A stretch of 36,511 nt of DNA from an uncultured Clostridia bacterium (GTDB taxonomy: Bacteria; Bacillota; Clostridia; TANB77; CAG-508). Positions 8,054-17,243 of this stretch are shown here, piece by piece. Made by a program: the position numbers and the translations under genes. Where the stretch lies: the NCBI GenBank assembly GCA_934122235.1, contig CAKOWE010000012.1:1-36511 (forward strand). Direction: 5' to 3'. How positions within the stretch are numbered: position 1 is the first letter of the stretch; every line of letters starts with the position of its first letter. The notes under the pieces are model-generated. The model was given only the letters and a program-made list of their open reading frames with translations. It had not been told where the DNA came from and did no database searches.

Positions 8054-9349
8054 TTATTTTAATTCTTCTATTGCTCTTTTGGCTAAAGCCTCATATCTTT
8101 CTTTTTTATCCCTTATCTTTGTATCTAATTCTGGTAATATTCCAAAATTTGCATTCATTGGTTGAAAATGCTCATTTGAACTTGCAATATATTTAGATAG
8201 AGCTCCTATCATTGTCTTGTTTGAAAATATTATTTTTTTACTTGTACAATTAAATTTTTCTACCGCATTGATTCCAGCAACTAATCCAGAAGCTATAGAC
8301 TCTACATATCCTTCTACACCTGTTATCTGTCCTGCAAAAAATATATTTTCTTTACTTCTCATGTTAAAAGTTTCATCTAATAATCTTGGTGAATTTATAA
8401 AAGTATTTCTATGCATAACTCCATATTTTACAAATTCTGCATTTTCAAGCCCTGGGATTAATGAAAAGACTCTTTTTTGCTCTCCAAATTTTAAATTTGT
8501 TTGGAATCCAACCATATTAAATAAAGTTCCCTCTTCATTGTCTTGTCTTAGTTGAACGATTGCATATGGTCTTTTTCCTGTTCGTGGATCATCAAACCCA
8601 ACTGGTTTTAATGGTCCGAATCTCAATGTGTCTATACCTCTTTTTCCCATTACTTCTACTGGCATACAGCCTTCAAATATTTCTCTCTTTTCAAATTCAT
8701 GCAATGTTGCTACTTCTGCATTTATTAATTCATTATAAAACATTTCATATTCTTCTTTGTTCATTGGCAAATTAATATATGAACTATCACCTTTCCCATA
8801 TCTATCACCAAAAAAGGCAATATTCATATTAATACTTGATTTTTCAATTATAGGAGCTGCCGCATCAAAAAAATGCAAATTCTCTGTTTCGGTTAAAATT
8901 CCAATTTGCTGTGCAAGTTTTTCTGATGTTAAAGGTCCAGTAGCTATTATTACAATACCATTATTGATATCCTCATTATTTACAAATTCTTCTCTTATTA
9001 CCTCTATATTAGGATTGTTTTCTATTTTTTCTGTAACTATTTGTGAAAATTTTTCTCTATCTACCGCCAACGCTTGTCCTGCTGGAACAGCTGTATCATC
9101 AGCACATTTTATTAATAATGAATCTAATAACCTTAATTCTTGTTTTAATAATCCACAAGCATTTGTTATTAAATTTGATTTAAATGAATTGCTACACACA
9201 ATTTCAGCTAAATTTTTATTTGTATGTGCTGGTGAATAATTTTTAGGTTTCATTTCATATAATTTCACTTTTATATTGTTTTTTGCTATTTGGTAAGCTG
9301 CCTCACACCCTGCAAGTCCTCCGCCTATTACTGTTATATAATTTTCCAT
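8054..9349 (-). CDS. trmFO: Folate/FAD-dependent tRNA U54 methyltransferase
   Basis: Makes ribothymidine at position 54 of tRNA using methylene-THF and FADH2 (EC 2.1.1.74). The N-terminus has the FAD-binding VIGGGLAGCEAAYQIA, followed by the family-typical AHTNKNLAEIVCSNSFKS, VPAGQALAVDREKF, and the C-terminal FAGQITGVEGYVESIASG block. The length of 431 aa is normal. A GAAGGGAA ribosome site precedes the ATG. It lies downstream of topA, as in many Firmicutes, but has its own consensus promoter. Confidence 0.95.
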   Translation of the reverse strand: MENYITVIGGGLAGCEAAYQIAKNNIKVKLYEMKPKNYSPAHTNKNLAEIVCSNSFKSNLITNACGLLKQELRLLDSLLIKCADDTAVPAGQALAVDREKFSQIVTEKIENNPNIEVIREEFVNNEDINNGIVIIATGPLTSEKLAQQIGILTETENLHFFDAAAPIIEKSSINMNIAFFGDRYGKGDSSYINLPMNKEEYEMFYNELINAEVATLHEFEKREIFEGCMPVEVMGKRGIDTLRFGPLKPVGFDDPRTGKRPYAIVQLRQDNEEGTLFNMVGFQTNLKFGEQKRVFSLIPGLENAEFVKYGVMHRNTFINSPRLLDETFNMRSKENIFFAGQITGVEGYVESIASGLVAGINAVEKFNCTSKKIIFSNKTMIGALSKYIASSNEHFQPMNANFGILPELDTKIRDKKERYEALAKRAIEELK

Positions 9350-9426
9350 ATGTTTCCCTTCTACATCTTAAAATTTATAATTCATTTAGATTTGTTGCTT
9401 CTTACAATCTACTTGAAATATATTAT

Positions 9427-9455
9427 ATTTTATTTAATTTCAATTGATTTGTCAA
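9427..9455 (-). promoter_or_regulatory. Sigma-A promoter for trmFO
   Basis: On the minus strand a perfect TTGACA (9455-9450), 17 bases, then TAAAAT (9432-9427), about 80 bases before the start codon. Confidence 0.7.
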
Positions 9456-9518
9456 TTATATTGCTTTTGGCTTATAAAACCATACAATTATTATATGTTA
9501 TAAAGTAATTAATAAAGC

Positions 9519-9549
9519 GAGGAATAGATTATCTAATTATCTATTCCTC
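9519..9549 (-). terminator. Terminator between topA and trmFO
   Basis: An 11-bp perfect stem, GAGGAATAGAT / ATCTATTCCTC, 40 bases after the topA stop. The T tract on the minus strand (GCTTTATT) is moderate. Confidence 0.6.
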
Positions 9550-9588
9550 ATTTTAAATAAATAAAATTTGTATTTTTTCTTATGTTCA

Positions 9589-11634
9589 TTATTTTTTCTT
9601 TTTTGTTGTCCTTTTTTTCGTTGTTTTTTTACTTACAGCTTTATTTTCTTCTTCATTATATGTTTCACCTGGTTTTGGCTTATTCCAAGAAATATAGTCA
9701 CAACTTTTAGGATTATTTTCGCATATATAATAATTTCTTCTACTTTTTGCTTTTCTTACCTGAACCTTTGCACCGCATTTTGGACATGGTACGTCAATTG
9801 TTTCTACTATTGGTTTTGCATTTTTACATTCTGGATACCCTGGGCATGCTAAGAACTTACCAAATCTACCATATTTTACGACCATCATCCTACCACATTT
9901 TTCGCAAGGAATATCAGTAACTTCTTCTTCCAATTTAACATGTTCTAATTCTTTTTCTACTTTTTCTACAGTTTTTTCAAATGGACCATAAAATTCTCTT
10001 ATTACATTTTTCCATTTTTCTTTACCATCAGCTATTTCATCAAATTCTTCTTCCATTTTTGCTGTAAATTCAACATTTACAATATCTTTAAAATTTTCTG
10101 TTAAAAGTTTATTTACAATTTTACCCAAATCTGTTGGATGTAATTGCTTTTGAATCTTTTCTATATATCTTCTTTCAAGAATTGTAGTAATTGTCGGAGA
10201 ATATGTACTAGGTCTTCCTATTCCTTTTTCTTCAAGTGCTTTTACAAGACTTGCCTCAGTATATCTTGGAGGTGGTTCTGTAAAACTTTGTTTAGTATCA
10301 ATTTTTTCTTTTTTCACACTTTGACCTATCTCTAAGTCAGGAATTTTAGTAAACTCATCTTCTTTATCATTATCTAAAGTTTCAACATACAATTTCATAA
10401 AACCATCAAATTTTAATGTCTGACCACTTGCCTTAAAGTTATAACTATTGGCTTCAATATCTACACTTACAGTATCATAAATTGCTGTTGCCATCTGACT
10501 TGCAATAAATCTATTATATATTAGTTTATATAATCTATACTGATCATTTGTCAAAGAGTCCTTTATTTTATCTGGCTCTAATTCTATATATGTTGGTCTT
10601 ATTGCTTCGTGTGCATCTTGAGAATCAGCTTTTGTTTTATAATATCTATTCTCGTAATACTCTTTTCCATATTCTTTTTCTATATATTCTTTTGCTGATT
10701 TTCTAGCTTCTTCTGATATTCTTGTTGAATCTGTCCTCATATAAGTAATTAACCCAACCATTCCTTTTTCCGGAACATTAATACCTTCATATAGTCCTTG
10801 GGCAAAAGACATTGTTTTCTTTAGTGAAAATCCTAATTTTCTAGATGCCTCTTGTTGCATAGTACTTGTTATAAATGGTGGTGCAGGATTTTTCTTTTTT
10901 TGACTTTTCTTTATATCTTTTACTATATATTCTGCTTTTTCTAATTCTAATAATATGTTTTTTACTTCTTCTTCAGAATGTAAATCTACTTTTTTTCCGT
11001 CTTTTCCATAGAATTTTGCTTCAAATTTTTTCTTAGCATGTGATAGTATTACATATATATTCCAATATTCTTCTGGTATAAATTTTTCTATTTCTTCTTC
11101 CCTATCAACTATTAGTTTTACTGCTACAGATTGTACTCTTCCTGCTGATAAGCCTCTTCTTACCTTCTTCCACAATACTGGACTCATTTTATAGCCAACA
11201 ATTCTATCTAACACTCTTCTCGCCTGTTGTGCATCTGTTAAATTCATATCTATAGTTCTTGGGTTTTTTACTGCATTTTGCACAGCATCTTTTGTTATCT
11301 CATTAAAAGTTATTCTACATATTTCTTTTTCATCTATTCCAAGTATATGTGCTAAATGCCAAGCAATAGCTTCTCCCTCACGGTCAGGGTCAGTTGCAAG
11401 GTAGACTTTTTTGGCATCTGCAGCATCTTTTTTTAATGCTTTTATCAAATCTCCTTTTCCTCTTATATTTATGTATTGAGGTTCAAAATTATTGTCAACA
11501 TCTACCCCTAACTTTGATTTTGGTAAATCTCTAATATGCCCCATAGATGCAACAACTTTAGCTTTCCCACCTAAAAATTTCTTTATTGTATTTGCTTTTG
11601 CTGGTGATTCCACTATTATTAATTTATCGGTCAT
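9589..11634 (-). CDS. topA: DNA topoisomerase I (type IA)
   Basis: Relaxes negatively supercoiled DNA through a 5'-phosphotyrosine intermediate (EC 5.6.2.1). The TOPRIM domain is at the N-terminus (LIIVESPAKANTIKKFL ... ATDPDREGEAIAWHL), and the active-site region is GLITYMRTDSTRIS with Tyr and Arg in place. Two C-terminal zinc ribbons follow (PCEKCGRMM ... CPGYPEC and PCPKCGAKV ... CENNPKSC), then a lysine-rich tail. The length of 681 aa is normal. AAGGAG lies 6 bases before the ATG. A consensus promoter about 115 bp upstream gives a leader of roughly 107 nt with one small hairpin (GTAGG/CCTAC, 11676-11698). Confidence 0.97.
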   Translation of the reverse strand: MTDKLIIVESPAKANTIKKFLGGKAKVVASMGHIRDLPKSKLGVDVDNNFEPQYINIRGKGDLIKALKKDAADAKKVYLATDPDREGEAIAWHLAHILGIDEKEICRITFNEITKDAVQNAVKNPRTIDMNLTDAQQARRVLDRIVGYKMSPVLWKKVRRGLSAGRVQSVAVKLIVDREEEIEKFIPEEYWNIYVILSHAKKKFEAKFYGKDGKKVDLHSEEEVKNILLELEKAEYIVKDIKKSQKKKNPAPPFITSTMQQEASRKLGFSLKKTMSFAQGLYEGINVPEKGMVGLITYMRTDSTRISEEARKSAKEYIEKEYGKEYYENRYYKTKADSQDAHEAIRPTYIELEPDKIKDSLTNDQYRLYKLIYNRFIASQMATAIYDTVSVDIEANSYNFKASGQTLKFDGFMKLYVETLDNDKEDEFTKIPDLEIGQSVKKEKIDTKQSFTEPPPRYTEASLVKALEEKGIGRPSTYSPTITTILERRYIEKIQKQLHPTDLGKIVNKLLTENFKDIVNVEFTAKMEEEFDEIADGKEKWKNVIREFYGPFEKTVEKVEKELEHVKLEEEVTDIPCEKCGRMMVVKYGRFGKFLACPGYPECKNAKPIVETIDVPCPKCGAKVQVRKAKSRRNYYICENNPKSCDYISWNKPKPGETYNEEENKAVSKKTTKKRTTKKKK

Positions 11635-11747
11635 ATTTTTCTCCTTGTATTACAATATTTCCCCTATTTTGTTATTGTAGGTTGCTTTGGGATCCTACTT
11701 TTTATATCTATATAATCTATATTATTGATACCCTTATTAACTCATAG

Positions 11748-11776
11748 ATTATATACTAAATATAAATTTGTGTAAA
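11748..11776 (-). promoter_or_regulatory. Sigma-A promoter for topA
   Basis: On the minus strand TTTACA (11776-11771), 17 bases, perfect TATAAT (11753-11748). Confidence 0.65.
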
Positions 11777-11784
11777 TATATAAT

Positions 11785-11818
11785 AAAACAAAATAACAGA
11801 TTTTTTTAATCTGCTATT
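11785..11818 (-). terminator. Terminator of the DUF6514-like gene
   Basis: AATAGCAGATT / AATCTGTTATT forms an 11-bp stem with one wobble, then TTGTTTTATTA on the minus strand. The TAG stop is inside the first arm. Confidence 0.7.
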
Positions 11819-12125
11819 TCCTTACTAAATCAATTATTACGTCATCTAATCCTATAGGAGTGACTTTATTTCTTTTTAATATTGTTATAAGTTTCTCCAA
11901 ATCTTTTTCGGTTTCTGCTACATTGTTTGCAACATTTATTTCTTCCATAAAGTTTTCATTTAAATATTCTTTTTTTACGATTTCTATTCCATATTCAACA
12001 CATTCATTTTGTATTATATGTTTTGTTCCATAATATTCTAATTTTATAAAGCTTTTGTTTCTAGTTTCTATTTGTTCTTTTATGTTTACACTAGTTGCTC
12101 CATAATATATTTTGGAACTGTTCAC
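11814..12125 (-). CDS. DUF6514-like small protein
   Basis: A 103-aa soluble protein of unknown function. The segments EYGIEIVKKEY and NKVTPIGLDDVIIDLV resemble, from memory, the clostridial DUF6514 family, and the middle is an acidic helical stretch. The frame is open further upstream, but AAGGAGGGG precedes GTG at 12125 with suitable spacing and the promoter lies inside the longer frame, so GTG 12125 is the start. It is a single-gene unit with consensus promoter and terminator, between topA and the end of the murG operon. The family name is tentative. Confidence 0.65.
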   Translation of the reverse strand: MNSSKIYYGATSVNIKEQIETRNKSFIKLEYYGTKHIIQNECVEYGIEIVKKEYLNENFMEEINVANNVAETEKDLEKLITILKRNKVTPIGLDDVIIDLVRK

Positions 12126-12165
12126 TTTACCCCTCCTTATCATTAGTGGTATGACTAACTTATTG

Positions 12166-12194
12166 AATATACTCCTCATTGCCAACAAAGTCAA
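12166..12194 (-). promoter_or_regulatory. Sigma-A promoter for the DUF6514-like gene
   Basis: On the minus strand TTGACT (12194-12189), 17 bases, TATATT (12171-12166), about 40 bases before the GTG start. Confidence 0.7.
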
Positions 12195-12250
12195 GTATTT
12201 TCACTCGCCAAAAGCCTTCATTCTAGTGCGTTTTTGTATATTATTCGACA

Positions 12251-12286
12251 CAAAAAGGTAGTATGTCTACAAACATACTACCTTTT
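12251..12286 (-). terminator. Terminator of the murG (dcw) operon
   Basis: A 13-bp perfect stem, AAAAGGTAGTATG / CATACTACCTTTT, followed on the minus strand by TTTTTGTG, 39 bases after the murG stop. Confidence 0.9.
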
Positions 12287-12324
12287 CGCACTTTTTGTAA
12301 TATATTTTTAAATTTCTGGTAACA

Positions 12325-13437
12325 TTACTGTAATACTTTTTCTATTTCTGCATAGATTTTTTCTTCTACATTTTCTATTGCTATTTTTTTTGCATTTTTT
12401 CCCATTTCGACTTGTTTTTCTGGATTTGAAATTATTCCATTTATCTCTTGTTCTAATGTTTGGGCAGTTAAATCTTTATCTAATATAATTTTTGCTGCTC
12501 CTATTTTTTCTAGTACTCTTGCATTATATTCCTGATGGTTCTCTGTTGCATATGGAAATGGTATAAATATTGCTGGTTTTCCTGCTATTGCAATTTCTGT
12601 TATTGTCATAGCTCCACTTCTTGCAACTACCACATCTACAGCATTTATAACCTCTTCCATATTATAGATATATGGTACTATTTGTACATTTTTTATATTC
12701 TCTATATTAATATTATATTTTTTTAATTCTTCTTTTATTACCTCATATTGTGATGGTCCAGCAGCCCACATTATTTGATAATTTATTCTTTTATTTTTTA
12801 TTATATCTATTAATGCTGTATTTATTGATTTCGCCCCTTGACTTCCACCAACAACTAATACAAGTGGCAAATTACTATTAAAGCCTAAATTTTGTTTTAT
12901 TAGTTTTCTTTCTGTATCTGGTAAATGTAAATCTTTTATTTTTGTTGGTGTACCAGTTAAAACAATTTTCTTGGCTTTTGGTATCCTTTTTATTGCATCT
13001 TCAAATCCCACTAAAACCTCATCTACTTTTTTAGAAAACATTTTTACTGCAATTCCTGGAAAAGCATTACTCTCATGAAGCATTGTTGGAATTTTTAAAC
13101 TTTTTGCAGCTAGCATAACTGGTCCACAAATGTACCCACCTGTTCCAATAACTATATCTGGTTTAAACTCCTTTATTATTTTTTTTGTTTTTCTTATTGA
13201 ATTTAATGTTTTAACCATATTTTTCATATTATTAAATGTTATTTTTCTGCTTATACCATATGCATCTATTGTTATTAACTTGTAGCCAGCTCTCGGAACC
13301 AAATCTTTTTCCAAGCCCCTTGATGTACCAATAAATATAATTTCTGACTTATTATCTTTTTCTTTTATCTTATTTGCAATGGCTATTCCAGGGTTTATAT
13401 GTCCACCTGTTCCTGCCGCAGCAATTATAGCTCTCAT
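12325..13437 (-). CDS. murG: UDP-GlcNAc:MurNAc-pentapeptide-PP-undecaprenol GlcNAc transferase
   Basis: Makes lipid II from lipid I at the inner face of the membrane (EC 2.4.1.227). It has the GT-B fold with the N-terminal glycine-rich IIAAAGTGGHINPGIAIA, IGTGGYICGPVMLAAK, HESNAFPG, and the donor-site segments VVGGSQGAKSIN and RSGAMTITEIAIAGKPAIFIPFP. The length of 370 aa is normal. AAAGGGAG precedes the ATG. It is the last gene of the dcw cluster here; ftsW ends 33 bases upstream, and a strong terminator follows. Confidence 0.96.
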   Translation of the reverse strand: MRAIIAAAGTGGHINPGIAIANKIKEKDNKSEIIFIGTSRGLEKDLVPRAGYKLITIDAYGISRKITFNNMKNMVKTLNSIRKTKKIIKEFKPDIVIGTGGYICGPVMLAAKSLKIPTMLHESNAFPGIAVKMFSKKVDEVLVGFEDAIKRIPKAKKIVLTGTPTKIKDLHLPDTERKLIKQNLGFNSNLPLVLVVGGSQGAKSINTALIDIIKNKRINYQIMWAAGPSQYEVIKEELKKYNINIENIKNVQIVPYIYNMEEVINAVDVVVARSGAMTITEIAIAGKPAIFIPFPYATENHQEYNARVLEKIGAAKIILDKDLTAQTLEQEINGIISNPEKQVEMGKNAKKIAIENVEEKIYAEIEKVLQ

Positions 13438-13470
13438 ATTATCTCCCTTTCACAATTACACAATATACTT

Positions 13471-14627
13471 TTAAACTTTTTTTGATTGTCTTGATATGTT
13501 TAACAATATTCCAACTCCACATAGCAATATTACAAGTGATGTTCCTCCATAGCTAAAGAATGGCAATGGCATTCCTGTATTTGGTACTAATGATGTTACA
13601 ACTGCTATATTTATAATTGCTTGTATTCCTACTAATGCCGTTATACCTACTGCTAATAAGCTTCCAAACATGTCTGGTGCTTTCATAGCAATTAATATTC
13701 CTCTCCAAACAAATACTGCAAATAAAGCAATTACTGCTATACATCCTATAAATCCTAACTCTTCGGCTAATACAGCAAATATAAAATCATTATGAGGTTC
13801 TGGTATATATAAGTATTTTTGTTTACTTTCTCCGTAATCCTACTCCAAATAATCCTCCAGACCCAATCGCATACAAACTTTGTATTACCTGCCATCCGAG
13901 TTCCTTTGGCATCTGCCCATGGATTCAAAAAAGATGTTATTCTTGCAATTCTAAAACTATTTTGTTCTGATGTTTTGGCTAATATTGTTAACCCCACTAT
14001 TCCTATAGCTGCTCCTATACTTCCAAACGTAGCAAAATGTAGAAGTCTACTTCCTGCCATTAGCATCATTATTGATACTACTCCCACTATTACTATAGTT
14101 ACACTCAAATGGTTTTGTACTAATATCAATATTAATACTGGTATCATACACAATCCTAATGGAGCCAAAAAACCTGTAGATAGATTTTTTAATTTATCTT
14201 TATTTTCTGTAAGTATTGCTGCAAAAAATATTATTAGCCCAATTTTTGTTATTTCTGATGGTTGAAATTGTATTCCTAATGTTACCCATCTTTTAGCTCC
14301 ATTTACTTCTGTACCAATTTTAGGTACTAATACCAATAATAGTATCAGCACTGATATAACATATGCTGATAAGTATATTTTCCTGTTTCTGTATATCTTA
14401 TAATCTATTCTTGATATTATTATCATTAATGCTACACCTAAAATTGCACTTTGCAATTGCTTAATTACATATGTATAACTACTACCTGTTGCTGCTAGTG
14501 ACGAAGGCGAACTAGCCGATAATACCATTATTATTCCTAATGCTAATAATAAAGCAACTGTCACGCATAAAGTAAAATCACATGGATTCAATTTAGCTTT
14601 TGATTTCTGTTTATTATTCTTCACCAT
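13471..14627 (-). CDS. ftsW: FtsW/SpoVE-type lipid II polymerase with two apparent +1 frameshifts
   Basis: SEDS-family glycosyltransferase with many membrane helices. The N-terminal part (VLSASSPSSLAATG ... FQPSEITKIGLI ... RITSFLNPWADAKGT) and the C-terminal part (PLPFFSYGGTSL) are canonical but lie in different frames. The family sequence is restored by skipping one base at each of two CGG codons. At 13898-13896, ACT-(C)-GGA-TGG gives KGTGWQVIQSLYAIGSGG. At 13834-13832, TTA-(C)-GGA-GAA gives GVGLGESKQKYLYIPEPHNDF. The span minus two bases is exactly 385 codons. The order next to spoVD and murG makes SpoVE an equally good name. AAAGG precedes the ATG, and it is in an operon with mraY (16 bases apart). 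The shifts may be a systematic sequencing error, mutations, or CGG-driven frameshifting. Confidence 0.88.
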
Positions 14628-14643
14628 TATTTAATCCTTTCTG

Positions 14644-15621
14644 CTATACAGCATAAATACCTATTATACATACAATTGTGGTTATTAAACTAAATACAGA
14701 TACTACTTTATTCTCGCTCCAACCACATAATTCAAAATGATGATGCAATGGTGCCATTTTAAATACTCTTTTTCCAGTTTTTTTATAATATGTTACTTGA
14801 ATCATTACAGATAAAGTCTCTAATATTGGAATTAAAGCCAATATTATAAGTATTAATGGAATTTTTAAATAAATCGCCATAGCAGATATTATTCCCCCAA
14901 GCATTAGAGAACCTGTGTCTCCCATAAATACTTTTGCTGGATGTATATTAAATATTAAAAATCCTAAACAAGCTCCACATACAATACTACCGAATATAAC
15001 AATTTCTTCTACTTTGAAAATTGTACCTATTACAGTTAAAGTAGCTGTTATTATTACTGCAACACTTCCTCCTAATCCGTCTACTCCATCTGTTAAATTA
15101 ATCGCATTTGTTGTTGCTAATATTACAAAAATTGAAAAAGGTATGTATATCCAAATTGGTAAATTAATATAACTCTTTGTAAATGGTATTAATATTTCTG
15201 TGCTTATGTTTGAAAATTTAACTATGTACATTACAAAAATTACTGAAATAAGTAATAATCCTAGCATTTTATAACTTGGCTTTAAGCCTTTAGTATTTTT
15301 TAATATCAATTTTTTAAAATCATCTATAAAGCCTATCAATCCAATTCCTATTGTAATTATCATAAGTGGTATCATGTTTTTTATTATTTCTGATTTTTCA
15401 TTAGAATAATATATACAAGAAAGTATCATTGATATAATTATTGCAAGAAACATAATTATTCCACCCATAGTTGGTGTTCCCTGTTTTGATAAATGACTTC
15501 TGGGTCCATCTTCTCTCTCTATTTGACCTACCTTTAATTTTTTTAATATTGGAATTACTATTAATGCAATTACAATTGATATAATAAAAGTTGTTAATAA
15601 TATAATAATTTGAAAATCCAA
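14644..15621 (-). CDS. mraY: Phospho-MurNAc-pentapeptide transferase
   Basis: Transfers phospho-MurNAc-pentapeptide to undecaprenyl phosphate, forming lipid I (EC 2.7.8.13). It is a polytopic membrane protein with family motifs LIGFIDDFKKL, NAINLTDGVDGLGG, FMGDTGSLMLGG and MAPLHHHFE. The length of 325 aa is normal. The start is a TTG preceded by GGAGG at 7-base spacing. murE lies upstream (41 bases) and ftsW downstream; murD is not between them, unlike B. subtilis. Confidence 0.96.
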   Translation of the reverse strand: MDFQIIILLTTFIISIVIALIVIPILKKLKVGQIEREDGPRSHLSKQGTPTMGGIIMFLAIIISMILSCIYYSNEKSEIIKNMIPLMIITIGIGLIGFIDDFKKLILKNTKGLKPSYKMLGLLLISVIFVMYIVKFSNISTEILIPFTKSYINLPIWIYIPFSIFVILATTNAINLTDGVDGLGGSVAVIITATLTVIGTIFKVEEIVIFGSIVCGACLGFLIFNIHPAKVFMGDTGSLMLGGIISAMAIYLKIPLILIILALIPILETLSVMIQVTYYKKTGKRVFKMAPLHHHFELCGWSENKVVSVFSLITTIVCIIGIYAV

Positions 15622-15662
15622 TTATTTTCCTCCTTTGTTTTGTAATATTGTTATTGTACATT

Positions 15663-17126
15663 TTACTTAATTATTTGTTTTATTATTTCTCTTTCATCTA
15701 AGTGATTTTTTTCTCCATTTATTTCTTGATATGTTTCGTGTCCTTTTCCTGCTAACACTATAATATCTGCTTTGGTCGCCATATTTATGGCATAAGCTAT
15801 AGCTTCTTTTCTATCTATTATTGATATATATTTATCATTTACCTTTTTTATTCCAGCTTCTATTTGTTCTATTATATCTTCTGGCTTTTCTGTTCTAGGA
15901 TTATCTGAAGTTATTATAGTAAAATCTGCAATCTTTCCAGATATTTCTCCCATTATTGGTCTTTTAGTTTTGTCTCTATCACCTCCACATCCAAATACTG
16001 ATATTACTCTTCCTCTAGTATATGACTTTACTGTTTGAAGTATATTTTCTAAACTTTCTGGTGTGTGTGCATAATCTATCATTATTGTAAGTCCCTTTTT
16101 ATTTGGAACAATTTCACTTCTTCCTGGAACACTTATATTTTCTAATGCTGCTTTTATTTCGTCTGCATTAACTCCAAACTTTAACGCAACACTTATAGCA
16201 GCCAATGCATTGTATACACTATATCTTCCTGGAATTGTTACTTTTATTCTTTCATTTTTAGTACCTATTTTTACTTTAAAATCTGAAGTTACATTTGTAA
16301 CAGTTAAATCTTTTGCTATTAAGTCTGCTGTGTTATCTATTCCAAATGTTTTTACTTCACAATTTAAATCTTGATTTTTTAATTTAGCTACATAAAAATC
16401 ATCTGCATTTATAAAAGCTGTTGAACACATTGTAAACAATTTTACTTTAGAATTATAGTAATCTTCCATATCTTTGTGCTCTTTTTCACTTATATGATCT
16501 TTTGAAAAGTTAGTAAATATTCCATAATCAAAATTGCACCCATTAACCCTATTTAACTTTAAGCTTTGAGATGACACTTCCATTATAACAGTGTCTACAT
16601 TCTCTTCTGCCATCTGAGCTAACATTTTTTGAAGTTCTATACTTTCAGGCGTTGTTCTACAACTATCTGATATTTTTTTATCTCCTATATAATTTGCTAT
16701 TGTACCTATCAATCCAACCTTTTGACCATGCTTTTCTAGTATTGCTTTTAACATATATGATGTTGTAGTCTTTCCCTTGGTGCCAGTTATTCCTATAAGT
16801 TTAAACTTTCTTGATGGATTTTTATAAAAATTGCAGGCAGAAATCGCCAATAATTCTCTTGTATTATTACTCATTATTATTGTTATATCATCATTTATTT
16901 TTTCCTTTGAAAAATTACTTCCCTCTTCAACTACTATTACTTTCGCTCCATTTTCTATTGCTTCATTTATAAATTCATGGCCATCATTGTCATATCCCTT
17001 TATTGCAACAAACATATCACCTTGATTAATTTTCTTTGAATCACATTCTATTTTAGTTACATTTACATCCAAATTTCCTTTTGCTTTTAATCCTTCAATA
17101 CCATTTAGTATTTTCCTTAACTCCAT
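15663..17126 (-). CDS. murE: UDP-MurNAc-tripeptide ligase, meso-DAP type
   Basis: Adds the third residue to UDP-MurNAc-L-Ala-D-Glu (EC 6.3.2.13). The ATP loop is ITGTKGKTTTSYM, the carbamylated-lysine region is FTNFSKDHISEKEHKDME with YYNSKVKLF, and the substrate motif is DNPR (in SDNPRTEKPEDI), which in characterised MurE enzymes selects meso-diaminopimelate. This agrees with dapL and dapF elsewhere in the window. Two ATGs are 6 bases apart behind GGAGGG; ATG 17126 has the better spacing (487 aa). It lies directly downstream of the 3' piece of spoVD, so the mobile element at 17525-21779 may affect its transcription. A GATATAAT in the 117-bp gap could be a local -10. Confidence 0.95.
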   Translation of the reverse strand: MELRKILNGIEGLKAKGNLDVNVTKIECDSKKINQGDMFVAIKGYDNDGHEFINEAIENGAKVIVVEEGSNFSKEKINDDITIIMSNNTRELLAISACNFYKNPSRKFKLIGITGTKGKTTTSYMLKAILEKHGQKVGLIGTIANYIGDKKISDSCRTTPESIELQKMLAQMAEENVDTVIMEVSSQSLKLNRVNGCNFDYGIFTNFSKDHISEKEHKDMEDYYNSKVKLFTMCSTAFINADDFYVAKLKNQDLNCEVKTFGIDNTADLIAKDLTVTNVTSDFKVKIGTKNERIKVTIPGRYSVYNALAAISVALKFGVNADEIKAALENISVPGRSEIVPNKKGLTIMIDYAHTPESLENILQTVKSYTRGRVISVFGCGGDRDKTKRPIMGEISGKIADFTIITSDNPRTEKPEDIIEQIEAGIKKVNDKYISIIDRKEAIAYAINMATKADIIVLAGKGHETYQEINGEKNHLDEREIIKQIIK

Positions 17127-17243
17127 AATCATTATCCCTCCACTTATCCAAAAATTTATTTTTAAGATAATTCTAACTTGTATATTTCAACTAGTTTATT
17201 ATATCTCTAATTCTTTCTTTTGTATAGTTTTTTATTATAATTT

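Noticed and set aside
12125..12194. Longer start for the DUF6514-like gene
   Set aside because: The extra 23 residues would be encoded across a consensus promoter and ribosome site. GTG 12125 is better placed.
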